Part shown: piece after piece, positions 20,400 through 28,393 of the stretch
Layout of the letters: the number at the start of each line of letters is the position of its first letter
Numbering within the stretch: position 1 is the stretch's first letter
DNA from: Acidovorax sp. A1169
Lineage (GTDB): Bacteria; Pseudomonadota; Gammaproteobacteria; Burkholderiales; Burkholderiaceae_C
Direction: 5' to 3'
Assembly: GCF_030704685.1 (NCBI RefSeq)
Contig: NZ_JAUZDX010000004.1
Coordinates: 62,001-126,000 of the forward strand
Length of the DNA stretch: 64,000 nt
The notes under the pieces: generated by a model
Database searches by the model: none
Told to the model about the DNA's origin: nothing
What the model saw: the letters and a program-made list of their open reading frames with translations, nothing else
Position numbers and translations under genes: made by a program

Positions 20400-21053
20400 T
20401 CAGCCCTTGGCGCCCTTGGCCTTGACCACCTTGCTGCTGCCCAGGCGCGACTCCTTGCCCTCCAGCAGGCGCTTGATGTTCTCCTTGTGGCGCCAGGCCA
20501 GCAGCAGGGCCATCACGGCCATGGCTGCCGCAATGCGCCCATCGGCATTCCAGACCACGCCATCGGCCAGCAGGTAGTACACCGGCGCGAACACCGCCGC
20601 CACCAGCGAAGCCAACGACGAATAGCGAAAGAAGAAGGCGATGATCACCCAGGTGACCGCCGTGGCCAGGCCCAGCCAGCCGCTCACGCCCAGCAGCACG
20701 CCCAGCGCCGTGGCAACGCCCTTGCCGCCTTCGAAACGAAAGAATACCGGCCACAGGTGGCCCAGAAAGGCCGCCAGGCCGACCAGGGCCATGGTGCCCT
20801 CCTGCATCCCGTAGGGCTTGCCGAACCAGGCCACCAGGGCCACGGGCAGCCAGCCCTTCACGGCATCGAGCACCAGGGTGACGACGGCCGCCACCTTGCT
20901 GCCCGAGCGCAGCACGTTGGTGGCGCCGGGGTTCTTGCTGCCATAGGTGCGCGGGTCGCGCATGCCCATGGCGCGCGTCACGATCACGGCAAACGACAGC
21001 GAGCCGAGCAGGTAGGCGGCTATGGTGGCCAGAAGGGGGTACACGGCGGTCAA
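20400..21053 (-). CDS. plsY: Glycerol-3-phosphate acyltransferase
   Basis: A 217-residue polytopic membrane enzyme that transfers acyl groups from acyl-phosphate to glycerol-3-phosphate. Family motifs are GSLSFAVIVTR near the start, GSKNPGATNVLRSG and FEGGKGVATALG. The best start is TTG at 21053, 5 bases after an AAGGAG ribosome site; an alternative GTG at 21044 has no site of its own. About five to six membrane segments are visible. The C-terminus is lysine-rich. Convergent with the HD-GYP-like gene. Confidence 0.95.
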   Translation of the reverse strand: MTAVYPLLATIAAYLLGSLSFAVIVTRAMGMRDPRTYGSKNPGATNVLRSGSKVAAVVTLVLDAVKGWLPVALVAWFGKPYGMQEGTMALVGLAAFLGHLWPVFFRFEGGKGVATALGVLLGVSGWLGLATAVTWVIIAFFFRYSSLASLVAAVFAPVYYLLADGVVWNADGRIAAAMAVMALLLAWRHKENIKRLLEGKESRLGSSKVVKAKGAKG

Positions 21054-21100
21054 ATCAGCTCCTTGGAATGGGGTGCGCACGGCGGGCGTGCGCAGGCCCG

Positions 21101-21592
21101 CTATTCTGCCAGCGCGCAGTGCACGGTCTGCGCACCGAGCAGTTGCACGCAGACCTGCGGGTCGATCTGCACCAGAAAGCCGCGCCGCCCGCCATTGATG
21201 GCGATGCGCGGCAAGTCGAGGATGCTGCTTTCGATGTACACCGGCATCTCGCGCCGCGTGCCAAAGGGCGAGGTGCCGCCCACCAGGTAGCCGCTGTGGC
21301 GGTTGGCGACCTCGGGGGCGCAGGGCTCGACCGACTTGGCGCCGATCTGGCGCGCCAGGTTCTTCGTGGAGACCTTGCGGTTGCCGTGCATCAGCACGAT
21401 CAGGGGCTTGGCGTTCTGGTCCTGCATCACCAGGGTCTTGACCACGGTGAACGGATCGAGCCCCAGCACCTCGGCGCTGTGCAGGGCGCCGCCGTGTTCC
21501 AGGTACTCGTAGGGGTGCTCGGTGAAGGCCACCTTGCGCGCCTTGAGGAGCTGGGTGGCAGGGGTTTCGGAGACGTGTTCTTTCTTGGCCAT
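21101..21592 (-). CDS. ybaK: Cys-tRNA(Pro)/Cys-tRNA(Cys) deacylase
   Basis: A 163-residue YbaK/EbsC-type editing protein that hydrolyses mischarged Cys-tRNA(Pro) in trans. It begins MAKKEHVSETPATQLLKARK and contains GGTSPFGTRREMPVYIESS, a conserved loop of the YbaK branch. The ATG at 21592 is chosen because the family's N-terminus begins there. Same strand as plsY and 47 bases upstream of it. Confidence 0.94.
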   Translation of the reverse strand: MAKKEHVSETPATQLLKARKVAFTEHPYEYLEHGGALHSAEVLGLDPFTVVKTLVMQDQNAKPLIVLMHGNRKVSTKNLARQIGAKSVEPCAPEVANRHSGYLVGGTSPFGTRREMPVYIESSILDLPRIAINGGRRGFLVQIDPQVCVQLLGAQTVHCALAE

Positions 21593-21612
21593 GGCGCAGC
21601 GATGGTACCCAT

Positions 21613-22554
21613 TCACACGGGCACACGCTTGCGCCGCCCCACCTTGCGCTTGCCGTACTGCTCTATGGCGGCCACCAGCACGCCGGTGAACTCCTGCACC
21701 AGCGGAGGCTGCACGCGGCCGTCGAGCGCCAGCACCTGCAGGCGGCGCTGCTGCAGCTGCACGTCCTCGAACGGGCGGGCGGCGAGCACGCCCTCCTCCA
21801 CCCAGCGCGCTGCCGTGAGGTAGCTGGCCAGCGCCACGTCGCGCGGGCCCAGCAGCGGCAGCAGCGCTGACGAGAAGTTGCTCACCACCGCCGGCGTGTA
21901 GCGCAGGCCCTGCAGCGTGCACGAGAGGTCGAACAACTGGCGCCCGGTGATGCCGGCCGTGCCCAGCAGCAGCGGGTAACGCACCACGTCGGCCACGCTC
22001 ACCATGCGCTGCTGCGCCAGCGGATGGGCTGCCACCGTGATGGCGAACACCGGGGCAATGGCCGAGTGCAGCACCGCAAGGCCCTTCTCGGGCGCCACGC
22101 TGTATTTGAGGGCCAGGTCCGCATCGCCGCGCGCCACCTGCGCCGAGACCTCCTCGGGCACGCCCACATGCAACTGCAGTTCGACCTCGGGGTGGGCATC
22201 TCGGAACTGCGCCATCACCAGCGGCATGAAGCCCGCGGCGAAACCTTCGGTGCAGGCCAGCCGTACGCGCCGCGCCTCCTGCGCCGCCAGGCCCTGCAAC
22301 TGCTCGACGAGCTGGGCCGACTCCTGCGCATGCGCGCCCGCATGGGCCAGCAGGCGCTCGCCTGCGGCTGTCAGGCGCATGCCGCGCGACTGCCGCTCGA
22401 ACAGGGCCACACCCAGCGAATCCTCCAGCTTGCCCAGTTGGCGGCTCACGGCTGAAGCGGCCACATGCAGGCGCTGCGCGGCCTGGTTGACCGAGCCGAT
22501 GCGGGCCACTTCGAGGAAGTAGCGCAGGGGCAGGCTCAGCAGGGACAGGGACAT
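21613..22554 (-). CDS. LysR-family transcriptional regulator
   Basis: A 313-residue LysR regulator with the HTH at residues 1-60 (LRYFLEVARIGSVNQAAQRL, then AASAVSRQLGKLE). A short basic tail (GKRKVGRRKRVPV) is unusual. It is divergent from a Bug receptor gene, with a 167-base gap holding a perfect palindromic LysR box 14 bases upstream of its start codon, consistent with negative autoregulation and control of the receptor/peptidase pair. Confidence 0.93.
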   Translation of the reverse strand: MSLSLLSLPLRYFLEVARIGSVNQAAQRLHVAASAVSRQLGKLEDSLGVALFERQSRGMRLTAAGERLLAHAGAHAQESAQLVEQLQGLAAQEARRVRLACTEGFAAGFMPLVMAQFRDAHPEVELQLHVGVPEEVSAQVARGDADLALKYSVAPEKGLAVLHSAIAPVFAITVAAHPLAQQRMVSVADVVRYPLLLGTAGITGRQLFDLSCTLQGLRYTPAVVSNFSSALLPLLGPRDVALASYLTAARWVEEGVLAARPFEDVQLQQRRLQVLALDGRVQPPLVQEFTGVLVAAIEQYGKRKVGRRKRVPV

Positions 22555-22567
22555 GGGGTGCTCTTGT

Positions 22568-22584
22568 ATTGCCTTCAAGGCAAT
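22568..22584. promoter_or_regulatory. Candidate LysR operator (perfect palindrome)
   Basis: The 17-base sequence ATTGCCTTCAAGGCAAT is a perfect 8-bp inverted repeat around one base and contains the T-N11-A LysR box. It lies in the divergent gap between the LysR gene and the Bug receptor gene. A second, weaker dyad is centred 27 bases away. Confidence 0.7.
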
Positions 22585-22595
22585 GGTTAGTTGCT

Positions 22596-22610
22596 TATTC
22601 TCTATGAATA
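22596..22610. promoter_or_regulatory. Candidate second LysR site
   Basis: TATTC-N5-GAATA, a 5-bp dyad centred 27 bases from the stronger palindrome. The pair resembles the recognition and activation sites of LysR promoters. Spacing fits about 2.5 helical turns. Confidence 0.4.
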
Positions 22611-22721
22611 GCAATGGTAAACCAGCATCGATCTTGCGTGCATAGAGGCTCCAATCAACCGATAGCCACGCTGGGCCCACCCCTTGTGGTGCAAGGCCCG
22701 GCGCCCTACCCTGGAGCCCCC

Positions 22722-23714
22722 ATGACACAACGCCTTCGCGCCTCCCTGCTTCTGGCAGCCCTTGCCAGCGTATTTGCCGCGGCCAATGCCCAGACCGCCC
22801 CTGCCGCCAAAGACCCCTGGCCAGAGCAAAGCGTGCGCCTGGTCGTGCCCTTTCCGCCTGGCGGCGGCACCGACGCGGTGGCCCGCGCCCTGGGCCAGAA
22901 GCTCGGCATCCGGCTGGGTACGCCCGTGGTGGTGGACAACAAGCCCGGCGCCTCGACCATCATCGGCACCGAGGCCGTGGTGCGTGCCAAGCCCGACGGC
23001 TACACCCTGCTGGTCTCGGGCTCCACCAGCTACTCGGTCAACCCCGCGCTGCGCAGCAAGCTGCCCTACGACCCCGCGACCGACCTGATCCCGGTGGCCA
23101 CCGTGGCCCGCGCGCCACTGGTGATGGTGGTCAGCGCCAGCGCGCCCTACAAGGACCTCAATGCCCTGATCGCAGCCGCCAAGGCCGCGCCCAAGACCAT
23201 CCACTACGCCACCTTCGGCTCCGGCTCAGGCCCGCACCTGGCGGGCGCACTGCTGGGGCAGGCCGCCGGCATCCAGCTGCAGGACGTGCCCTACCGCGGC
23301 AGCAGCCAGTCGCTGATGGCGCTGATCGGCGGCGAGATCCAGCTGGGCATCGACACCGTGGCGGCTGCCGCGCCGCAGATCCGTGCGGGCAAGCTGCGCG
23401 CCCTGGCGATTGCGGGCAAGAGCCGCTCCAGCATGCTGCCCGGCGTGCCCACGGTGGCCGAACTCCAGTTGCCCGATGCCGCCTTCGACGCCTGGTACGC
23501 CATCGCCGCGCCGGCACGCACGCCACTGCCCATCATCCGCCGGCTGGTGACCGAGGTCGAGGCCATCACGCGCGACCCCGCCATACAGGAGCAGATGCGC
23601 GCCCAGGGCATGGAGCCCGTGCACCTGGGGCCCGTGGCCACGCGGGCCGTGATCGACGACGAGATCGGACGCTACCGCGCCCTGGCCCACCGCGCCAAAA
23701 TCATTGTGGAGTGA
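22722..23714 (+). CDS. Bug-family tripartite tricarboxylate transporter solute receptor
   Basis: A 330-residue Bug/TctC-type periplasmic receptor. Signal peptide [24 protein letters not shown], then [22 protein letters not shown] and [13 protein letters not shown], both family signatures. The ATG at 22722 is chosen to begin the signal peptide. No TctA/TctB genes lie nearby. It precedes an M20 peptidase gene by 7 bases and is divergent from a LysR gene, the same layout as the locus at 2-5 kb. Ligand unknown. Confidence 0.93.
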   Translation: MTQRLRASLLLAALASVFAAANAQTAPAAKDPWPEQSVRLVVPFPPGGGTDAVARALGQKLGIRLGTPVVVDNKPGASTIIGTEAVVRAKPDGYTLLVSGSTSYSVNPALRSKLPYDPATDLIPVATVARAPLVMVVSASAPYKDLNALIAAAKAAPKTIHYATFGSGSGPHLAGALLGQAAGIQLQDVPYRGSSQSLMALIGGEIQLGIDTVAAAAPQIRAGKLRALAIAGKSRSSMLPGVPTVAELQLPDAAFDAWYAIAAPARTPLPIIRRLVTEVEAITRDPAIQEQMRAQGMEPVHLGPVATRAVIDDEIGRYRALAHRAKIIVE

Positions 23715-23721
23715 TGACAGC

Positions 23722-25161
23722 ATGACGACAACGACGATGAACCCATCCCGCGAACAACTGCTGGCCAACGTCCAGCACCACTTCGATGGCGGCAGCTTCG
23801 AGGCCGACCTGCGCCGCCGCGTGGGCTGGCGCACCGAGAGCGATACCGGCCAGCCCGGTGCCCCCGCCCTGCGCCAGTACCTGACCGACGAGATCGTGCC
23901 CGGCCTCATCCCGCTGGGCTTTGCCTGCGAGGTGCTGGACAACCCCGATGCACGCGGCGGCCCGGTGCTGCTGGCAAGGCGCGTGGAGTCGCCCGATCTG
24001 CCCACGGTGCTCACCTACGGCCATGGCGACGTGGTCAACGGGCAGGACGCCAACTGGCGCGAAGGCCTCTCACCCTGGGAGTTGAAGATCGAAGGGGACC
24101 GCTGGTACGGCCGCGGCACGGCCGACAACAAAGGCCAGCACACGGTGGTACTGGCGGCCCTGGCGCAGACCATCGACGCCCGCCAGGGGCGCCTGGGCTA
24201 CAACGTGACCCTGCTCATGGAGATGGGCGAGGAGGCCGGCTCACCGGGCCTGGCGGCCTTCTGCCAGCAGCAGCGCGAGGCCCTCAGGGCCGATCTCTTC
24301 ATCGCCAGCGACGGCCCGCGCGTGAACGCAGCGCGGCCCACGCTGTTCCTGGGCTCGCGCGGCGCCATCAATTTCTCGCTCAAGATGAACAGCCGGCCCA
24401 AGGCCTACCACTCGGGCAACTGGGGCGGCGTGCTGTCCAACCCCGCCACGGTGCTGGCCCATGCAGTGGCCAGCATGGTGGACGCCCGTGGCCGCATGCT
24501 CGTGCCCGGCCTGCTGCCCCCACCCCTGCCCGAGAAGCTGCGCACCGCCCTGAAAGACGTGGTGATCGGCGGCGGCGCCGACGACCCAGCCCTGACGCCG
24601 GGCTGGGGCGAGCCGGGCCTGACCCCGGCCGAGCAGCTCGTGGGCTGGAACACGCTGGAGGTGCTGGCCCTGGGCGCAGGCTTGCCCGCGCGCCCCGTCA
24701 ATGCGATTCCCTCCAGCGCCGTGGCGCACTGCCAGCTGCGCTTCGTGGTCGGCACGGACTGGAGAAACCTCAAGGACATCGTGCGCGCCCACCTCGACGC
24801 ACACGGCTTTGCCGACGTGGAGATCGAGCTCGGGATGCAGTGCGGCGCCACGCGCCTGGACCTGCACAACCCCTGGGTGGACTGGGCGTTGGCGTCCATG
24901 CAGACCAGCGCAGGCAGCCCGGCCACGCTGTTGCCCAACCTGGCGGGCTCTTTGCCCAACGACATCTTCGCGGACGACCTGGGATTGCCCACGCTGTGGG
25001 TGCCCCACTCGTACCCGGCCTGTGCCCAGCATGCGCCCAACGAACACCTGCTGGCCAGCGTGGCCCGCGAAGGCCTGGCCGTGATGGCGGGCCTGTTCTG
25101 GGACCTGGGCGAGCCCGGTGGCGTGCCCTGGAAGGAAGGCGCGCTGGCCACCGAGGCTTGA
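23722..25161 (+). CDS. M20 family metallopeptidase
   Basis: A 479-residue dizinc hydrolase of the M20/ArgE/DapE/CPG2 family. The metal and catalytic residues are visible: H101 and D103 in YGHGDVV, bridging D135 in RGTADNKGQH, and the acid pair E170-E171 in MGEEAG. The lid/dimerisation domain occupies the middle. No signal peptide, so cytoplasmic. Coupled tightly to the Bug receptor gene, it probably cleaves an amide or dipeptide brought in by that receptor. Exact substrate unknown. Confidence 0.9.
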   Translation: MTTTTMNPSREQLLANVQHHFDGGSFEADLRRRVGWRTESDTGQPGAPALRQYLTDEIVPGLIPLGFACEVLDNPDARGGPVLLARRVESPDLPTVLTYGHGDVVNGQDANWREGLSPWELKIEGDRWYGRGTADNKGQHTVVLAALAQTIDARQGRLGYNVTLLMEMGEEAGSPGLAAFCQQQREALRADLFIASDGPRVNAARPTLFLGSRGAINFSLKMNSRPKAYHSGNWGGVLSNPATVLAHAVASMVDARGRMLVPGLLPPPLPEKLRTALKDVVIGGGADDPALTPGWGEPGLTPAEQLVGWNTLEVLALGAGLPARPVNAIPSSAVAHCQLRFVVGTDWRNLKDIVRAHLDAHGFADVEIELGMQCGATRLDLHNPWVDWALASMQTSAGSPATLLPNLAGSLPNDIFADDLGLPTLWVPHSYPACAQHAPNEHLLASVAREGLAVMAGLFWDLGEPGGVPWKEGALATEA

Positions 25162-25167
25162 CAGCAC

Positions 25168-25189
25168 GGTGACGGCCAGGGCCGTCACC
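25168..25189. terminator. GC-rich hairpin between convergent genes
   Basis: A 9-bp perfect stem (GGTGACGGC with GCCGTCACC) and a 4-base loop fill most of the 34-base gap between the M20 peptidase gene and the aldo/keto reductase gene. No T tract on either side, so termination is plausible but unproven. Confidence 0.45.
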
Positions 25190-25195
25190 CGGCCG

Positions 25196-26257
25196 TCACA
25201 GCGCCGGGTCGCGTAGCTCCAGGCGAATGGCGTCGATGGCCTTGAGCAGCTCGGGCGAGAGTTCCGTGCCCCAGGCGTTCAGGTCTTCTTCGAGTTGCGC
25301 CACCGAGGTCACGCCGATGATGGTGCTGGCCACCTGCCACTTGGTGTAGCAGAACGCCAGCGCCAGCTGCGTGGGCGTGAGGCCGTTGTCGCGCGCCAGC
25401 GCGTTGTAGCGGCGCGCGGCCACCAGCGACTCGGGTCGGCCCCAGCGCTGCTTGCGCACCGACTCGTAGGACGAGATGCGCGCACCCTTGGGGGCATCCG
25501 GGCCGGTGGTGCCGCTGTCGTCGTACTTGCCGGTCAGCAGGCCGAAGGCCAGGGGCGAGTACGCCAGCAGCGACACATTCAGGCGGTGGCAGGTCTCGTC
25601 CAGCGCGTTTTCCCAGGTGCGGTTGACCAGGCAGTAGGGGTTCTGCACGGTGGCCACGCGCGGCAGGCCATGCTGCTCGGCCAGGCGCACGAACTCGTGC
25701 ACACCATAGGCGGTCTCGTTGGAGAGGCCGACATAGCGCACCTTGCCCGCCTTGACCAGGCCCGCCAGGGCTTCCAGCTGGGCGTGGATGGGCGTCTCCG
25801 AGGTTTCCTTGGCCGGGTCGTAGTACATGGTGCCGAAAGCCGGCACATGGCGCTCGGGCCAGTGGATCTGGTAGAGGTCGATCACGTCGGTCTGCAGGCG
25901 GCGCAGGCTGCCTTCGCAGGATGCGACGATGTCTTGAGGCGTCAGGCCCTTGCCTTCACGCACCCAGGGCATGCCGCGCGAGGGGCCGGCCACCTTGGTG
26001 GCCACCACCAGCTTCTCGCGCGCACCTGGGTTCTTCGCGAACCAGTTGCCGATGATGGTCTCGGTGGCGCCAAAGGTCTCGGCCTTGGCGGGCACCGCGT
26101 ACATCTCGGCGGTGTCGATGAAGTTCACGCCCCGGGCCAGCGAACGGGCGAGGATGTCGTGGGAATCGGATTCGTTGACCTGTTCACCAAAGGTCATGGT
26201 GCCCAGGCAAATGGGGGTGACGTGCAGATCGCTCTGACCGAGCTGGATGGTTTTCAT
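25196..26257 (-). CDS. Aldo/keto reductase (Tas-like)
   Basis: A 353-residue NADP(H)-dependent (alpha/beta)8-barrel oxidoreductase. The tetrad is visible as D and Y in FIDTAEMYAVP, K in LVVATKVAG and H in YQIHWPERH. The sequence closely follows the E. coli Tas group (MYAVPAKAETFGATE, LRRLQTDVIDLYQIHWPERHVP). Cytoplasmic. The natural substrate is not known for the group. It lies 78 bases beyond the stop of the LysR gene on the same strand. Confidence 0.93.
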   Translation of the reverse strand: MKTIQLGQSDLHVTPICLGTMTFGEQVNESDSHDILARSLARGVNFIDTAEMYAVPAKAETFGATETIIGNWFAKNPGAREKLVVATKVAGPSRGMPWVREGKGLTPQDIVASCEGSLRRLQTDVIDLYQIHWPERHVPAFGTMYYDPAKETSETPIHAQLEALAGLVKAGKVRYVGLSNETAYGVHEFVRLAEQHGLPRVATVQNPYCLVNRTWENALDETCHRLNVSLLAYSPLAFGLLTGKYDDSGTTGPDAPKGARISSYESVRKQRWGRPESLVAARRYNALARDNGLTPTQLALAFCYTKWQVASTIIGVTSVAQLEEDLNAWGTELSPELLKAIDAIRLELRDPAL

Positions 26258-26335
26258 GCGGACTCCGTTGGCAAGCCGCGCAGTTTACGGGTTGCCGGAA
26301 AAGTCTGCAGGCCAGGGCCGGACCACCCCCAGCCC

Positions 26336-27220
26336 TTACCCCGACAGACCCCAGACGCTGCGCAGCAGCTGCAGCGTGGCCACGATGGCCGGGTCGTGCT
26401 CGGCTGCGCGCGGGTAGATGAAGCTCAAGAGCGCCCCCACCCGGGCATGCGGCCAGATCACCACCTCGCCGCGCTCGCTGGCGGGCAGCGCCACGTCCTC
26501 GCGCAGCAGCGACAGGCCCACGCCCGCGCGCACCAGGCTTTGCGGCAAAGAGACCTCGTCGGACTCGATCACCTGGTGCGGCGTGAGCCCCTGGCGCGCG
26601 AACATGTCGCGCATCAGCGTCTGCACATGGTGCAGCGGCGGCGCACCGATCCAGGGCATGGCCGCGATGTCGCGCCAGCCCGCATGCAGCACCTGCGGCG
26701 CCTGGCTGGCCGGCCCGGCGATGCGGTAGTGGATGGTCTGCAGCGCCAGCCCCATCACCTCGCGCGGGATGTTGGGGCCGATGTAGAAGGCACCCTGCAG
26801 CAGCCCCGCCGCGACCTGCTCGCGCAGTTCTTCGGCCGGGCCATTGCGCGTGCGTATTTCCAGCAACGGCAAGGTGCGCACCAGCGCGCCGAGCAGCGAG
26901 CCCAGGCGCAGGGTGTCGGGGTCGGCCACGGTGCCCAGGGTCAGCGAGCCGGTGACCTCGCCCTGCAGGTCACGCGCCTTGCCCAGCAGGTGCCCGGCGG
27001 CCGTGAGCACGTTCTCGGCATCGGACAGCAAGGCCTCGCCGGCCCGCGTGAGGCTGATGCGGCCGGGGCGCCGGTCGAACAAGGCCACGCCCAGCTCCTC
27101 CTCCAGCGCCTTGATCTGGGCGGTGATGGCCGGCTGTGTCAGGTGCAGCGCCTCGGCGGTGCGCGTCACGTGGCCGAGCTTGGCCGCCGTGACGAAGGCA
27201 CGCAGTTGGTAGATCTCCAT
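26336..27220 (-). CDS. LysR-family transcriptional regulator
   Basis: A 294-residue LysR protein: HTH at MEIYQLRAFVTAAKLGHVTRTAEAL with TQPAITAQIKALE, then an effector-binding domain. It is transcribed in the same direction as the ABC transporter genes upstream, 74 bases after the ATPase gene, and before the aldo/keto reductase gene. It may regulate the transporter or the reductase; the sequence does not decide. Confidence 0.93.
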   Translation of the reverse strand: MEIYQLRAFVTAAKLGHVTRTAEALHLTQPAITAQIKALEEELGVALFDRRPGRISLTRAGEALLSDAENVLTAAGHLLGKARDLQGEVTGSLTLGTVADPDTLRLGSLLGALVRTLPLLEIRTRNGPAEELREQVAAGLLQGAFYIGPNIPREVMGLALQTIHYRIAGPASQAPQVLHAGWRDIAAMPWIGAPPLHHVQTLMRDMFARQGLTPHQVIESDEVSLPQSLVRAGVGLSLLREDVALPASERGEVVIWPHARVGALLSFIYPRAAEHDPAIVATLQLLRSVWGLSG

Positions 27221-27294
27221 GCCGGTCAGGCCACGGAGAAGCAGAAGAAGAACGGTTCAGGCATTGGGCTGGATTGTGGCGTGCTCACACCTTC

Positions 27295-28386
27295 TTACTG
27301 GTCCAGAAAACGCACCTGCGTGGGCTCGATGCCCAGGCGTACCTCCGAGCCGGGCGCGAACATGGCCAGCCCGGCATAGTGCGGCTGGTCGGTGACCATG
27401 GCCACCTCGCCCACGCGCACCCGGTAGCGCGAGAACTCGCCCAGGAACTCGGCACTCTCCACCAGCCCGTTGAGCCACAGGCGCGAGGCATCGACCTGCT
27501 CGTCGCGCACGCGAATGCTCACCTGGTGCGGGCGGAAGGCCAGGGCCGCCGCGCCCACGGCCGGCGGGTCGGCCGGCCGGGGCAGCGTGAGGTTGCCCAG
27601 GCCCTCCACGCGGAACACCAGCGTCTCGCCGCCCACCGACACAACCTGCCCCTCCAGCAGATTGGCCGTGCCCACGAAGCCCGCCACGAAGCGGTTGATG
27701 GGAAAGTCGTACAGCCCCGTGGCGGCCCCCACCTGCTGCAGGATGCCCTTGTCCAGCACGGCCATGCGGTCGGCGGTGGTCATGGCCTCCTCCTGGTCGT
27801 GCGTCACGAAGATGGTGGTCAGCCCGAGCTTGCGCTGCAGGTTCTTGAGTTCCTCGCGCATCTGCACGCGCAGCTGCTTGTCCAGGTTGGACAGGGGTTC
27901 GTCGAGCAGCAGCAGCTTGGGCTCGATCACCACGGTGCGCGCCAGCGCCACGCGCTGCTGCTGCCCGCCCGAGAGCTGCCCGGGCCGGCGCTGCCCGTAG
28001 TCGGAAAGGCCCACCAGCTCCAGCACCGCACCCACCTTGCGGCGGATGGCATCCTTGGTCTCGCGCCGCTCCACCAGGCCAAAGGCCACGTTGTCCCACA
28101 CCGTCATGTGCGGCCACAGCGCGTAGTTCTGGAACACCATGCCCACGTTGCGCGCATGCGGTGGCGTGCCGGTGATGTCCTGCCCATCCACCAGCAGCTC
28201 GCCGCGCTGGTGCTGGTTGAAGCCTGCGATCAGGCGCAGCAGGGTCGACTTGCCCGAGCCCGAGGGGCCGAGCAGCGCGAAGAACTCACCAGGTTCGATG
28301 CGCAGGTTGACGTCGCGCAGCACCTCGGTGCTGCCATAGCTCAGGCTGATGTGCCGGGCTTCGAGAGAGACTTTGTTCAGATGCAT
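27295..28386 (-). CDS. ABC transporter ATP-binding protein (FbpC/PotA type)
   Basis: A 363-residue ATPase. Walker A is G40-PSGSGKST48, the signature LSGGQQQRVALART, Walker B LLLLDEPLSNLD, and the C-terminal ~110 residues form a TOBE-like regulatory domain. The start at 28386 (MHLNKVSLEARHISL) is preferred over a longer frame. It lies 7 bases after the permease gene. With the fused permease and receptor it makes a ferric-ion/spermidine/phosphonate-type importer; the transported ligand is unknown. Confidence 0.93.
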   Translation of the reverse strand: MHLNKVSLEARHISLSYGSTEVLRDVNLRIEPGEFFALLGPSGSGKSTLLRLIAGFNQHQRGELLVDGQDITGTPPHARNVGMVFQNYALWPHMTVWDNVAFGLVERRETKDAIRRKVGAVLELVGLSDYGQRRPGQLSGGQQQRVALARTVVIEPKLLLLDEPLSNLDKQLRVQMREELKNLQRKLGLTTIFVTHDQEEAMTTADRMAVLDKGILQQVGAATGLYDFPINRFVAGFVGTANLLEGQVVSVGGETLVFRVEGLGNLTLPRPADPPAVGAAALAFRPHQVSIRVRDEQVDASRLWLNGLVESAEFLGEFSRYRVRVGEVAMVTDQPHYAGLAMFAPGSEVRLGIEPTQVRFLDQ

Positions 28387-28393
28387 GGAATGT

